From the NCBI RefSeq assembly GCF_030177935.1, contig NZ_CP089974.1:372001-436000 (forward strand): a DNA stretch of 64,000 nt, given 5' to 3'. Made by a program: the position numbers and the translations under genes. This document shows, in pieces, positions 38,343 to 48,194 of the stretch. Source of the DNA: Moraxella haemolytica (GTDB lineage: Bacteria; Pseudomonadota; Gammaproteobacteria; Pseudomonadales; Moraxellaceae). The notes beneath the pieces were generated by a model. That model was not told where the DNA came from. It ran no database searches and was given only the letters and a program-made list of their open reading frames with translations. Positions within the stretch are counted from its first letter, which is position 1, and the number at the start of each line of letters is the position of its first letter.

Positions 38343-38951
38343 TTAAAAGTTTGGTCTTAATAGGGCATTTATAAAGTGCAGTAACAACGCAGGTTCTATA
38401 GCGATGGTGGCGATGACACCAAAGGCAGCACCGAATAGATGTGCTGAATGGTTGGTGTTACCCATGCCACGGCGGTCAGCATAGAGACTATAAGCGGTAT
38501 ATAGTACAGCAAAAATAATGGCAGGGATTGGTAAAACACCAAAGAAATACAAAGTCTCCCACGGTGCAAACAAAACAAAACTAAACAGTACCGCTGATAC
38601 TGCCCCTGATGCACCAAGGCTTAGGTAGCGAGTGTTATGTTTGTTTTTTAGATAAGTGGGTATGATGGCAACGATGACGGATAGCACATAAAATGCCACA
38701 AAACCTAAAGAGCCAAACTTGGCGATATAAAAACGCTCAATCACACGACCAAAGAAGTACAGCGTAAACATATTAAATAATAAGTGCATGCCATCGGCAT
38801 GAATAAAGCCATGCGTGATAAAACGGTCATATTGTTTAAAACGACTGACCGAAATGGGGTCAAAAATCAGCCGTCCCATGATGTTTCTGTTTTGCCATGC
38901 AAGCAGGCTAATGATGACGGTAATGGCGATGATAGCGGTGGTATGGTTCAT
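38343..38951 (-). CDS. rhomboid family intramembrane serine protease
   Basis: 202 residues with about six transmembrane helices. Conserved features: the early H-G-F-I-H-A-D-G-M-H-L-L-F-N-M block, the catalytic serine in G-A-S-G-A-V-S-A and the catalytic His in N-H-S-A-H-L-F-G-A-A-F-G. It cleaves membrane proteins within the inner membrane. It is a minimal six-helix form without extra domains. Substrates are unknown. Confidence 0.9.
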   Translation of the reverse strand: MNHTTAIIAITVIISLLAWQNRNIMGRLIFDPISVSRFKQYDRFITHGFIHADGMHLLFNMFTLYFFGRVIERFYIAKFGSLGFVAFYVLSVIVAIIPTYLKNKHNTRYLSLGASGAVSAVLFSFVLFAPWETLYFFGVLPIPAIIFAVLYTAYSLYADRRGMGNTNHSAHLFGAAFGVIATIAIEPALLLHFINALLRPNF

Positions 38952-39364
38952 GTGGTGTTACTGGTACTGGAAAATAAATTGGCTAAATATTGGCATAATG
39001 ATAAAAAGACTGCCAAGTAGAAAGAGCATAAGTAAATAGTATAAGTATAACAGGTTAAATCAATTTGGCAAATTGCAAACTTGCAATACCAAAAAACAAG
39101 CCAGATAAGCTGATGTAGCCAAAAGATATTTAGATAACCAATGGAGTGCGGTACAGCTTTTGTGTAAAAAAAGCGACTTTATATTGAGATTGATGATAGT
39201 TTTGTTTGAGTATTGTTGCCAGCCCTTTATTATTGGCGAAAGTTAAGTCACAATAGCGATATTAAAAAATTTGTTCCTGCACAGTGTATTTTTAGCGGTG
39301 TGTGGAATTGTTTGTTAAATACACTAATAATATGAATACGCCAAATCAATCCACTGGAGTTTTT
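38952..39364. other. intergenic region between rhomboid and DUF937-OmpA genes
   Basis: A divergent gap of about 410 bases holding the promoters of both neighbours. AT-rich boxes are present but no promoter pair of clear quality, no RNA gene and no repeat were recognised. A TGGAG just before ATG 39365 is the ribosome site of the right-hand gene. Confidence 0.4.
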
Positions 39365-40981
39365 ATGAGTCTTATCAATACCCTTTCCCAATCGGTTACT
39401 CCGCATGTTTTAGCAGCGACTGCAACTCACGCAGGCGATAATACCACCAAATCAAAACTACTTTCTGCATTCTACGCCATCTTTGTCTCACGCCTAGCAG
39501 ATGAAGCTGTATATAATCGCCTATTGGCACTAAGTCCTGTGGATTTAGATAATGGTCGTACTGTTTTTGATGTGGTGTTTAATGACAACGATGTCAATCA
39601 CGCCACCAGTCTCAATGACAAACTAGCAACCGAGTTTAACCTACCTGCAACAACCGCCAGTACCTTAACCGCTGTATCAGCACCACTTATCCTACAAAAG
39701 CTAAAAGAGCTGTCGGGCGCTGCTGTTTTGCCAGTGTTTTTAAAAGACAATTCATCTGCGTTTAGCTCACTTGTTCCATCATGGGCGTATGCCTTATTGC
39801 CTGTTGGTTTATTTGGTGGAAAGAGCGTTGCAAGCCAGTTGGACGCCAAGCCTGTTGAGCCACAAAAAGTCGCTCCTGAAACCATTGCAGCCAAACCTGT
39901 AACAACCACGCACATGGGGCATGATGAGCAAGAAAAGGGCGGTTTCTTAAAGAGCTTATTACCAATCATTGGACTAATCATTTTGGCAGGTCTGGCATGG
40001 TTGCTACTACGCAGCTGCCAAGACAGACCAGTGCCTGTAGCTGCCCCTGCTGAAAAACCAGTCGAGTCAGCTCCTACAACCACTGTGGCAACAGATGCTA
40101 CGCCTGCCACTTTAAATATTGCTGTTGATGAGACTGGCGATGCCATCTATTCATGTCATGGTCAGGCAGGTACAGAAAGTGTTCTTGGTAGTATCCGCAT
40201 CGCCATTGCAGGTGTGTTTGGTGTTGATAAATGCAAGTTACAAACAGCAACTGGCTATTCTGATACCATGCCAACAGCAGAGCATCTGCCTGCCATCTTG
40301 GGTTTAATGAAAGGTGTGCCAAGCTCAAGCGTGAGCATCGCTGATAAGGTCATTCGCTTTAATGCAGCTAATGAAGCCGATATTCAAAAGTTAATTGATG
40401 GTGCTAAGGGTATTTTGCCGACTGACTTTACTGTAGAAGTAGAGCCAAAACTTGATATTGCGGCGGCTGTGGCAGAAAGTATCAATTCAGCTAAAGAGAT
40501 TATCTCTCGACTTGGCGATAAAACAGCGACTGATGATATTATTCGTGCTTTAAACCTACAAATCATCAACTTTGAGGTTGATTCAGACGAAATCCCCGCC
40601 GAGAACAAAGAAATCCTTGATTTGGCAGCCATGAAAATGGCAGACCTGCCAGAGCTGACCCTAAAAATTATCGGTCATACTGACAATCAAGCATCGCATG
40701 AATATAACAAAACACTATCAGAACAGCGCGCTGCCGCTGTCCGTGATTATCTGGTATCAAAAGGTGTGCCTGCTGAGCGTCTTAGCATTGAAGGTGCCAG
40801 TTATGACCACCCAGTAGCCTCAAATGCTACCGAACAAGGTCGCTTCCAGAACCGCCGTATTGAGTTTACTTTATCTCAAGCAGGCGAGCAAATTGCAGCA
40901 GTGGGTAACGCACCCACCAGTAAAGCAACCAAAAAAGCACAAGCCAATCAAGCATCAGAGGCTAAGACTGACAAAAAATAA
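39365..40981 (+). CDS. DUF937-like / OmpA C-terminal domain envelope protein
   Basis: 538 residues from ATG 39365 (TGGAG ribosome site). The domains in order are: a DUF937-like helical region (about 1-150); a proline-rich linker; one hydrophobic helix (about 198-216, L-L-P-I-I-G-L-I-I-L-A-G); a second linker; BON-like repeats with two cysteines (about 260-400); and an OmpA/MotB peptidoglycan-binding domain (about 410-515) with I-G-H-T-D-N-Q and the ending N-R-R-I-E-F-T. It probably sits in the inner membrane with the OmpA domain holding peptidoglycan. A lysine-rich tail ends the protein. Confidence 0.85.
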   Translation: MSLINTLSQSVTPHVLAATATHAGDNTTKSKLLSAFYAIFVSRLADEAVYNRLLALSPVDLDNGRTVFDVVFNDNDVNHATSLNDKLATEFNLPATTASTLTAVSAPLILQKLKELSGAAVLPVFLKDNSSAFSSLVPSWAYALLPVGLFGGKSVASQLDAKPVEPQKVAPETIAAKPVTTTHMGHDEQEKGGFLKSLLPIIGLIILAGLAWLLLRSCQDRPVPVAAPAEKPVESAPTTTVATDATPATLNIAVDETGDAIYSCHGQAGTESVLGSIRIAIAGVFGVDKCKLQTATGYSDTMPTAEHLPAILGLMKGVPSSSVSIADKVIRFNAANEADIQKLIDGAKGILPTDFTVEVEPKLDIAAAVAESINSAKEIISRLGDKTATDDIIRALNLQIINFEVDSDEIPAENKEILDLAAMKMADLPELTLKIIGHTDNQASHEYNKTLSEQRAAAVRDYLVSKGVPAERLSIEGASYDHPVASNATEQGRFQNRRIEFTLSQAGEQIAAVGNAPTSKATKKAQANQASEAKTDKK

Positions 40982-41075
40982 TTGATGGATTTGTCCATGA
41001 CTTGTTAGGCTTAAGGGCTGAATTTAGAAAATTAAGTTTGGAAAATTCAGTTTGGGTGATTTGTCCAAGCAATCA

Positions 41076-41110
41076 AAACCAGATGATGTTAAACTATCAT
41101 CTGGTTTTTT
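41076..41110 (+). terminator. terminator after the OmpA-domain gene
   Basis: AAAACCAGATGAT and ATCATCTGGTTTT pair perfectly around GTTAAACT and run into T6. Confidence 0.88.
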
Positions 41111-41143
41111 ATTGATTTTATAAGCGTGTTGGTTTAATTGGTG

Positions 41144-41896
41144 ATGGAAAAGTTGGTTTTGTTTAATAAGCCGTATGGGGTGCATAGTCAATTTCGTAAA
41201 GAGCATGACCAGATGCAGACTTTGGCGGATTTTTTTGATGATAAGAGTTTGCGTGTCGCAGGGAGATTGGATAAAGATAGTGAAGGTCTGCTTATCTTAA
41301 CCAACAGCGGTGGTATTAATCATGCCATCACCACGCCAATGCACAAAGGCGGCGAAAAAAAGTTTGGTAAGACTTATTTGGTGCAGGTAGAGAATAATCC
41401 GACTGCTGAGCAGATAGCACAGTTAGAACAAGGGGTTGTGCTAAAAGATGGTAGGACGCTACCTTGTCAGGTGCGACTGCTAGATGAGTTGCCCATTAAC
41501 CTATGGGAGCGAAACCCACCCATTCGTGAACGAAAAGCAATACCAACGGCATGGCTTTCCATTACCATTTATGAAGGTAAAAACCGCCAAGTTCGCCGCA
41601 TGGTTGCTCATGTGGGTCTGCCGTGTCTTAGGCTTATTCGTTACCAGATTGGCGTGTGGTCGCTGGCTTGGGGTGGCTGTCAGCTCGGTGTGGGCGAATC
41701 TTATGAAATTACCATGGATAAACAAACAATGGCTTGCTTAGGTCTTAGCACCCTTGATAATGGCTCATCAAATCCCAAAAATAAGCCAAGCGGTCGCATA
41801 AAACACAACAAAAGAGTTACCGCTTCTCACAAAAGGCACAAGACAAATAAAGGTGCTTATTCATCAAAACCTTTAAAACCGTCCGCTTTATCGTAA
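41144..41896 (+). CDS. rluE: 23S rRNA pseudouridine synthase RluE-like
   Basis: 250 residues from ATG 41144. RluE/RsuA-class catalytic motif G-R-L-D-K-D-S-E-G-L-L-I-L-T-N (aspartate about residue 44), then K-T-Y-L-V-Q-V and the substrate-binding G-K-N-R-Q-V-R-R-M. No S4 domain precedes it, as in RluE, which modifies U2457 of E. coli 23S rRNA. A basic tail of about 45 residues (many K, R and H) is probably for RNA binding. The 3' end overlaps a hairpin terminator belonging to the opposite strand. Confidence 0.9.
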   Translation: MEKLVLFNKPYGVHSQFRKEHDQMQTLADFFDDKSLRVAGRLDKDSEGLLILTNSGGINHAITTPMHKGGEKKFGKTYLVQVENNPTAEQIAQLEQGVVLKDGRTLPCQVRLLDELPINLWERNPPIRERKAIPTAWLSITIYEGKNRQVRRMVAHVGLPCLRLIRYQIGVWSLAWGGCQLGVGESYEITMDKQTMACLGLSTLDNGSSNPKNKPSGRIKHNKRVTASHKRHKTNKGAYSSKPLKPSALS

Positions 41897-41906
41897 AGTG
41901 GACGGC
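41875..41906 (-). terminator. terminator of the M61 peptidase gene, inside rluE 3' end
   Basis: CCGTCCGCTTTA and TAAAGTGGACGG form a 12-bp stem (one G-T pair) around TCG. On the minus strand it runs into TTTT, 14 bases after the peptidase stop. The rluE stop codon lies within the hairpin. Confidence 0.7.
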
Positions 41907-41919
41907 TTGAAAATCAAGT

Positions 41920-43680
41920 TTAACCAAGCCATTGGTTTGGACGGTTTTCTTGTAATGTAAATTGACGATATTCATAGGTGTCGAAGCCTACTTCAAATAT
42001 CATCAACTCATCACGGCGAAAGGCGTGTATGCTGACACTTTGGTGGTGACAAGATTGATGTTTGCTTGCGGTTTGTAGCTGTTTTTGGTTGGCTTTGATA
42101 CCATCTATGGCGATGATGACATCGCCTGTAGATATACCTGCCAAACTTGCTGCACCGTGACGCACCAAATGCTTGACGGTCAATCCTACACCAGATTCAT
42201 CACAAGTCATACCCCAAGGCTTTTGGGTGGTTTGAGCTTGAATGGTGATGCCAATGTCGCTTAACATCTCTTCAATTGGCAAGGCGACACGACCAACCAC
42301 ATAATCATCAAAGAATGATTGCCATACCGCATAAGGAATAAAGCCTGTGATGACCTCGCCTAAGTTTTCATGTGTCATGCCAAATCGCTTGTTATCTTGG
42401 GCAAGGGCTTTTTGATAGAAGGCTTTAATGACATCGAACAAGCGATACTTTCCATTTGAGTGCTTAATAAGGGTTAAATCAAGCAACAAGGCAATCAGTG
42501 TCCCTTTATTATAATAACTGACGCCCTGATTGGTGTAGTTTTCATCAGCACGATATAGCTTAATCCACGCATCGAAGCTAGATTCTGCAACGCTTTGCAA
42601 ATCCCTACCTTCAGTCTGATAGTAGCGATTGATTGCTGCTGTTAAGCGGTTTAAATAAGAGATTTTGTCAATCACGCCAGAGCGTAGCAACATAAGGTCA
42701 TCAATATAACTGGTAAAGCCTTCAAACACCCATAATAATGGCGTAGGAGCTTCTGTTTGCAGGGTTGTTGTCATCATGACATCAGGTCGCACAGTCTTAA
42801 CCCACCATGCGTGAAAATATTCATGGCTACACAGACCCAAATACCGCTGATAATCATCGCTTGGTATGGCAGGTTCAAAGGCGGTGGGCAGGTCGGTGCG
42901 TGGGCTGACTAGGGCGGTTGAATTGATGTGTTCTAATCCACCATAATCACTGCCTGTAATCATTGTCATGAAGGTATAGTCATTAAAAGGGGCTGTACCC
43001 AGTTCATCTAGGTAGGTTTGGCAGATTTTGGCGACATCTGTTTTTAGACGCTCAAGATTGCCACGATGCTTGCCTGCAATAAAGAAGCGGTGTGATAAAG
43101 CTGTGCCATGCTCATCATGCACCACAAAATCAAACTCATCTTGACTGGCAATCTCAAAAGGATAATCATAGCATTCAAAGGCGGTTATGGGAGAAAGCTG
43201 GTAAGATACCAAATCATCATCACTATGCTTGGTATGACCAAGACCGCAAGCAAGCGTTGCGTTGGGGTTTTTGGCATAAAAAGCATTTGGCACTTGCAAG
43301 GTGATATTGGCAAGATTGTTTTCCTGCCCTTGCACCATGAGTAAGAGTGAGCTAAAGTTACCAAACAAGCGAGTATTATCAACAAAAGCTGCACGCACTG
43401 ACAAATCATGACAGTAAACCTCGTAATGCACCTTGACCTCATCGCCTGCCTTGATGTGGCTCAGCTGATAGCTGTTTTTGGATAACTTGAGAGAGTCGCA
43501 CAGTTTGCCGTTATGTTCATACTGCACCAAAGTGATGTTTTTACTAAACTCACGAATCATGTAGCTACCTGCTATCCAAGTGGGTAGCCACAGTATCGGT
43601 GCATCCTCGCCCGCCACAAAACTTAGTGATACATCCACCAAATGGGCGTAAAAACGGCGAAAATTAACTAAATAGTTCAT
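41920..43680 (-). CDS. M61 family glycyl-aminopeptidase-like metallopeptidase with PDZ domain
   Basis: 586 residues from ATG 43680. An N-terminal beta domain (W-L-P-T-W-I-A-G-S-Y-M-I-R-E-F) is followed by the zinc motif in C-S-H-E-Y-F-H-A-W-W-V-K near the middle (HExxH), the M61 block L-W-V-F-E-G-F-T-S-Y and a C-terminal PDZ domain (about 480-570) with S-L-A-G-I-S-T-G-D-V-I-I-A-I-D-G. No signal peptide is evident, so it is probably cytoplasmic. A longer upstream frame lacks family similarity. Confidence 0.92.
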   Translation of the reverse strand: MNYLVNFRRFYAHLVDVSLSFVAGEDAPILWLPTWIAGSYMIREFSKNITLVQYEHNGKLCDSLKLSKNSYQLSHIKAGDEVKVHYEVYCHDLSVRAAFVDNTRLFGNFSSLLLMVQGQENNLANITLQVPNAFYAKNPNATLACGLGHTKHSDDDLVSYQLSPITAFECYDYPFEIASQDEFDFVVHDEHGTALSHRFFIAGKHRGNLERLKTDVAKICQTYLDELGTAPFNDYTFMTMITGSDYGGLEHINSTALVSPRTDLPTAFEPAIPSDDYQRYLGLCSHEYFHAWWVKTVRPDVMMTTTLQTEAPTPLLWVFEGFTSYIDDLMLLRSGVIDKISYLNRLTAAINRYYQTEGRDLQSVAESSFDAWIKLYRADENYTNQGVSYYNKGTLIALLLDLTLIKHSNGKYRLFDVIKAFYQKALAQDNKRFGMTHENLGEVITGFIPYAVWQSFFDDYVVGRVALPIEEMLSDIGITIQAQTTQKPWGMTCDESGVGLTVKHLVRHGAASLAGISTGDVIIAIDGIKANQKQLQTASKHQSCHHQSVSIHAFRRDELMIFEVGFDTYEYRQFTLQENRPNQWLG

Positions 43681-43868
43681 CTTTATTTTCTCATGATGGT
43701 TGGTTTGGTATATCATAGCATTTTTGGTGTGAGCTTAAAAGTGATAAGCACAAAAGCAGGTTTTTGCAATTTTACCAAACAATTTGCCAAAAGTCTGTTA
43801 TAATGGGTGGGAATATGTTTGTGGTAGTGATGCCACTATCCAATGAATCTTTTTAAAGGAAAACTTTT

Positions 43869-44354
43869 ATGACAGCAATCAGCAAAGACACCATTGTTCA
43901 GTTTAACTATACCCTCACCAATGAACAAGGCGAAACTCTTGACCAGTCTCGTGGCGAGCCATTGGCTTATTTACATGGTCATCATAACATCATTGCAGGC
44001 TTAGAAGCTCAAATGGAAGGTAAAGTTGCTGGCGATAAATTCGTTGTTACTGTTGCTCCAGCCGATGCTTATGGTGAATACTTGGCAGAAGCGGTGCAAT
44101 CTGTACCTCGTGCTAACTTTCAAGGTGTGGATAATATTGAAGTGGGCATGCAATTTCAATCGCAGACTGATGATGGTCATGTGATGCTTGTTACCGTTAA
44201 AGAAGTCACGGACGAAGAAGTGGTGGTTGATGGTAACCATCCGCTAGCGGGTCAGACGCTAACCTTTGATGTAGAGATTGTAGAAGTGCGTGCTGCTACC
44301 GCAGATGAAATTGCTCACGGTCATGCACATGGTGTGGGCGGACATCATCATTAA
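43869..44354 (+). CDS. slyD: FKBP-type peptidyl-prolyl isomerase SlyD
   Basis: 161 residues with an FKBP fold interrupted by the insert-in-flap domain (about 70-125), as in SlyD. The start has V-Q-F-N-Y-T-L-T-N and G-E-T-L-D-Q-S. The tail is a short metal-binding H-G-H-A-H-G-V-G-G-H-H-H, much shorter than in E. coli. SlyD catalyses proline isomerisation and supplies nickel for metalloenzymes in E. coli. A TATAAT (43799-43804) and AAAGGA ribosome site precede it. Confidence 0.95.
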   Translation: MTAISKDTIVQFNYTLTNEQGETLDQSRGEPLAYLHGHHNIIAGLEAQMEGKVAGDKFVVTVAPADAYGEYLAEAVQSVPRANFQGVDNIEVGMQFQSQTDDGHVMLVTVKEVTDEEVVVDGNHPLAGQTLTFDVEIVEVRAATADEIAHGHAHGVGGHHH

Positions 44355-44373
44355 TAAACTGACTGATTAGCAA

Positions 44374-44412
44374 AACACCCCAAACACTAATGGCTGTTGG
44401 GGTGTTTTTTTA
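44374..44412 (+). terminator. terminator of slyD
   Basis: AACACCCCAA and TTGGGGTGTT pair perfectly around a 13-base loop and run into T7, 20 bases after the stop. The stretch from here to the nqr terminator (44413-44650) holds no gene that I can support. Confidence 0.88.
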
Positions 44413-44651
44413 TTTAATGGCTGTCTATGTTGTTCGTGGCAAATGGTTTGTTTGATTGTCGTAAGTCAATGGGTGGTTTAAGCTGATATTGGTGCACTGG
44501 TTCTCTTAAAATAATAAAAGCTCTTTAGAGACGAAGTTTACTTTGCTCATACACCCATGGACTAAGTGGTATCCAAGGCCCATCAAGTACGCCAAGCAAA
44601 TAAGATTGCTTATTTGGATTGAAAAGTGGATTTGATGATTTTGATTGAAAT

Positions 44652-44682
44652 AAAAAACCCGTCCAAATAGGACAGGTTTTTT
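44652..44682. terminator. terminator of the nqr operon
   Basis: AAAAAACC-C-GTCC and GGAC-A-GGTTTTTT pair with one mismatch around AAATA. It lies 11 bases past the nqrF stop on the minus strand and is A/T-flanked on both sides. Confidence 0.82.
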
Positions 44683-44692
44683 GAGCTGATTA

Positions 44693-45928
44693 TTAGCCCC
44701 CAAAGTCATCAAGCAAGATATTTTCATCTTCTACGCCCAAGTCTTTGAGCATTTTGATGACAGCGGCATTCATGACCGGTGGCCCACACATATAGAACTC
44801 ACAGTCTTCTGGAGCCGGGTGGTCTTTTAGGTAGTTTTCATACAGAACATTGTGAATAAAGCCTGTATAACCTTCCCAGTTGTCTTCTGGCATTGGGTCG
44901 GACAGGGCGACATTCCAAGTAAAGTTTGGAAATTCTGCCGCTAGACCATCATAATCCTCAACATAGAACATCTCACGCTTGGAGCGAGCCCCATACCAAA
45001 AGCTAATCTTGCGGTCAGATTTTAGGCGTTTTAGTTGGTCAAAGATGTGCGAACGCATCGGTGCCATACCTGCACCACCACCGATAAAGACCATCTCTGC
45101 CTTAGTGTCTTTGGCGAAGAATTCACCATAAGGACCTGATACGGTAATCTTATCGCCTGGCTTTAGGCTAAATACATAAGATGACATCTTACCAGGCGGA
45201 ATGCCTTCGCCACCACGAGGTGGGGGACTGGCGATTCGGATATTAAATTTGATGATGCCTTTTTCTTCTGGGTAGTTTGCCATAGAGTAGGCACGAATCA
45301 CAGGTTCATCAACTTTTGAGGTGTATTGCCATAGGTTGAATTTATCCCAGTCTTCATGATACTCTGGGTCAATGTCAAAATCTTTGTAATGCACGGTATG
45401 TGGTGGTGCTTCTAGTTGCACATAGCCACCTGCACGAAATGGGACAACCTCGCCCTCTGGGATTTTAAGGGTAAGCTCTTTAATAAAGGTTGCCACATTG
45501 TCGTTTGAGATGACCTCACATTCCCATTTTTTAACATCAAAGAATTCAGGGTCAATCTCAATCGCCATGTCTTGCTTGACCGCCACTTGGCACGCCAGAC
45601 GCATGCCATCACGAATCTCGCCTTGGGTAAAATGACCTTCTTCGGTAGGCAAAATATCACCACCGCCAGAGATGACCTTACAGCGACACTGACCACAAGT
45701 GCCACCACCACCACAAGCTGATGATAGGAATATGCCTTGATTGGCAAGGGTCTGTAGAAGTTTACCGCCTGCTTCGACCGAGATGTTATTATCAGGGTTT
45801 TCGTTAATATTAATGTTGACATTGCCTGTACTGACAAGCCGACTGCGTGCGATGAGAATCACCACCGCAAGGCCCATAATAATGGCGGTAAACATTATTA
45901 CGCCAAATATTGCTGTTCCAAATTCCAT
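44693..45928 (-). CDS. nqrF: Na+-translocating NADH:quinone reductase subunit F
   Basis: 411 residues from ATG 45928 (AAGGGG upstream). An N-terminal membrane helix is followed by a [2Fe-2S] ferredoxin domain with [12 protein letters not shown] (about residues 70-81), then a ferredoxin-reductase domain with R-A-Y-S-M-A-N-Y (FAD), [11 protein letters not shown] (NADH) and the ending D-D-F-G-G. It is the NADH-oxidising entry point of Na+-NQR. Last gene of nqrABCDEF; 10 bases separate it from nqrE. Confidence 0.98.
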   Translation of the reverse strand: MEFGTAIFGVIMFTAIIMGLAVVILIARSRLVSTGNVNININENPDNNISVEAGGKLLQTLANQGIFLSSACGGGGTCGQCRCKVISGGGDILPTEEGHFTQGEIRDGMRLACQVAVKQDMAIEIDPEFFDVKKWECEVISNDNVATFIKELTLKIPEGEVVPFRAGGYVQLEAPPHTVHYKDFDIDPEYHEDWDKFNLWQYTSKVDEPVIRAYSMANYPEEKGIIKFNIRIASPPPRGGEGIPPGKMSSYVFSLKPGDKITVSGPYGEFFAKDTKAEMVFIGGGAGMAPMRSHIFDQLKRLKSDRKISFWYGARSKREMFYVEDYDGLAAEFPNFTWNVALSDPMPEDNWEGYTGFIHNVLYENYLKDHPAPEDCEFYMCGPPVMNAAVIKMLKDLGVEDENILLDDFGG

Positions 45929-45938
45929 TCTTTTCCCC

Positions 45939-46547
45939 TTATAACGACATACCGCCAAAAGACATAAAGCCTAGCGACATCAGTCCTACGGTAATAAAGG
46001 TAATGCCAAGACCACGCAAAGGTGCTGGCACATCAGAGTACTTGAGCTTCTCACGAATACCTGCCAGTGCTGCAATCGCAAGTGCCCAGCCAGTACCTGC
46101 ACCCACACCATAGACGATGGACTCGCCAAAGTTATAGTCTCGCTCCACCATAAACAGTACGCCACCCATGATGGCACAGTTTACGGTAATCAGCGGTAGA
46201 TATACACCCAGTGCGTTATATAGGCTTGGCATGAATTTATCCAAGAACATCTCCATGATTTGTACTACCGCTGCAATCAAGGCGATATAAGAGAGTAGTC
46301 CTAGGAACGATAAATCCATGTCAGGATAACCTGCCCACGCAAGTGCTCCATCTTTTAGTAGGAATTGATACAACAGGTTGTTCAGTGGTACGGTGATTGC
46401 CATGACCACGATGACTGCAATGCCAAGACTGATCGCTGTCGAGACTTTCTTGGAGATGGCGATGAATGTACACATGCCCAAAAAGTAGGCAAGTGCCATA
46501 TTCTCAATAAACACCGAAGTGATAAATAAATTTAGATAGTGTCCCAT
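45939..46547 (-). CDS. nqrE: Na+-NQR subunit E
   Basis: 202 residues with six hydrophobic helices. [25 protein letters not shown] and N-C-A-I-M-G-G are the NqrE blocks; the cysteines in the latter two sit at half-helices around the intramembrane Fe site shared with NqrD. Its first base overlaps the nqrD stop. Confidence 0.97.
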   Translation of the reverse strand: MGHYLNLFITSVFIENMALAYFLGMCTFIAISKKVSTAISLGIAVIVVMAITVPLNNLLYQFLLKDGALAWAGYPDMDLSFLGLLSYIALIAAVVQIMEMFLDKFMPSLYNALGVYLPLITVNCAIMGGVLFMVERDYNFGESIVYGVGAGTGWALAIAALAGIREKLKYSDVPAPLRGLGITFITVGLMSLGFMSFGGMSL

Positions 46548-47206
46548 TAGTGTGCTCCTCCCTTAGAATTTGGCTTGATGACAAATTCGGCAGGCTCAAC
46601 TTGATTTGGTTTCCCAAGACGAATGATGGCAATAAACAGAGCGATGATAAAGAATGCTGATGGTGGTAGAAGGAGTAAGCCATTTGGCACATACCAACCG
46701 CCATCAGTAACTTTGCTTAAAATCTCAATGCCAAAGAGCGAACCATTGCCCAGTAGCTCACGAATCACTGCCACAAAAATCAGCACTGCTGAGTAGCCAA
46801 GACCATTACCGATACCATCTAGGAAGCTAGGAATTGGTGGATTACTCATGGCAAAGGCTTCGGCACGACCCATGACGATACAGTTGGTGATAATCAGACC
46901 AACGAATACCGATAGAGCCTTGCTGGTGTCATAAGCGACTGCCTTTAGGATCTGATCAACCACAATCACCAACGAGGCAATGACAACCATCTGTACAATG
47001 ATACGGATAGATGATGGGATATTGTTGCGAATGATTGAGATAAAAAAGCTAGAAAATGCCGTTACCAAAGTCAAGGCAATACTCATAATCAATGCGTTTT
47101 TAATACTGGTCGTAACCGCCAGTGCCGAACAAATGCCCAAAATTTGTAGTGCGATGGGGTTGTTATTAAATATCGGCTTGGTTAAGATTTCTTTGGTGTT
47201 AGCCAT
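46547..47206 (-). CDS. nqrD: Na+-NQR subunit D
   Basis: 219 residues with six hydrophobic helices. [18 protein letters not shown] and [16 protein letters not shown] carry the conserved cysteines that pair with those of NqrE. A membrane subunit of the sodium-pumping complex. Confidence 0.97.
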   Translation of the reverse strand: MANTKEILTKPIFNNNPIALQILGICSALAVTTSIKNALIMSIALTLVTAFSSFFISIIRNNIPSSIRIIVQMVVIASLVIVVDQILKAVAYDTSKALSVFVGLIITNCIVMGRAEAFAMSNPPIPSFLDGIGNGLGYSAVLIFVAVIRELLGNGSLFGIEILSKVTDGGWYVPNGLLLLPPSAFFIIALFIAIIRLGKPNQVEPAEFVIKPNSKGGAH

Positions 47207-47207
47207 T

Positions 47208-48194
47208 TTATGCCCCTCCTTTTTTCAGATTGTCCAAAAATGGCTTATAGCCTTGTTCGCCAAGCCAAAATTGTAGCAAGTTATGCACACCACGACTGGT
47301 CAAAGTCGCACCACTCACACCATCTACATAGTTTGGATTTGGCTTGGGTGTGCCTGCTTTGACAACGCCTGTAGCCACTTGACCGTTCTCATTGTAGGCT
47401 TGCTTGCCTACCAGCTGATTACGCCATTTTGGCTCAGCCACAAGTGCACCTAGACCTGGGGTTTCTTTATGCTCATAAAAGCTAATGCCCTTAATGGTGT
47501 TCAAATCACCCTCTAAGGTCAAAAAAGCGTACATCGTGCCCCAAAGACCGTAGCCGTGCACAGGCAGTACCACAAGCTCTGGCTTGCCTTCTGTATCAGG
47601 CTTGACATAGATCTCGGCAAATTTTGGAGTTGCCTTGATGCCTGCTGGATCTTCTGTTAACGGATTGTTAAGTTTTGGGTCTTTAGAGGCTGCATTGGCA
47701 TCATAAGCACTAACATCGCCAATCCCCATAGATGATAATTCCTCACTGGTGGCGTATTTGCCTGTGGCAAGGTTGACTAACTTAACCTCAAAGTCTTTAA
47801 ACTTATCATCAACTTCACTGCTTGTGGCAGTTACTTCTGCCAAACCACCTGCAATCAAGATGTTCTTGTTGCGGTCAAGGGCTTGGTTGGCTTGTTGTTT
47901 TGGTTTTAAACCAACAGCGACTGCCGATACCAAAATCGAGCAGACCAAACACAAGATTAAGGCAACCATTAGAGTCTGACCATTACCGCCTTTTTTTGGG
48001 GTCGGAGCATCTGCTTGGTTGTCTTGCACATCTTCGCTTTGAGCAATACTAGATTCTTGGTTGTTCGTCTTTAACACTGCTTCGTCATTGGCATTTTCGT
48101 CTGCTTTTACCTCATCTGGTAGAGAGTCGTTGGTTTGACCACTTGGTGTGATAAGGTCGTTCGCCCTTACTTTATCAATATCATTTTGAGACAT
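47208..48194 (-). CDS. nqrC: Na+-NQR subunit C, with long N-terminal extension
   Basis: 328 residues, about 70 longer than typical NqrC. The extra part is an acidic, Asn/Asp/Gln-rich cytoplasmic stretch (1-72) before the single membrane helix (about 75-97). The periplasmic FMN domain follows with the covalent flavin threonine in [10 protein letters not shown] (about residue 290). It overlaps the nqrB end by 14 bases, so the extension is at least partly fixed by the overlap; an internal start is not favoured by a visible ribosome site. Confidence 0.95.
   Translation of the reverse strand: MSQNDIDKVRANDLITPSGQTNDSLPDEVKADENANDEAVLKTNNQESSIAQSEDVQDNQADAPTPKKGGNGQTLMVALILCLVCSILVSAVAVGLKPKQQANQALDRNKNILIAGGLAEVTATSSEVDDKFKDFEVKLVNLATGKYATSEELSSMGIGDVSAYDANAASKDPKLNNPLTEDPAGIKATPKFAEIYVKPDTEGKPELVVLPVHGYGLWGTMYAFLTLEGDLNTIKGISFYEHKETPGLGALVAEPKWRNQLVGKQAYNENGQVATGVVKAGTPKPNPNYVDGVSGATLTSRGVHNLLQFWLGEQGYKPFLDNLKKGGA

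Noticed and set aside
44413-44650. Possible small gene between slyD and nqrF
   Set aside because: The only frames are short, lack ribosome sites and lie between two terminators; nothing supports coding.
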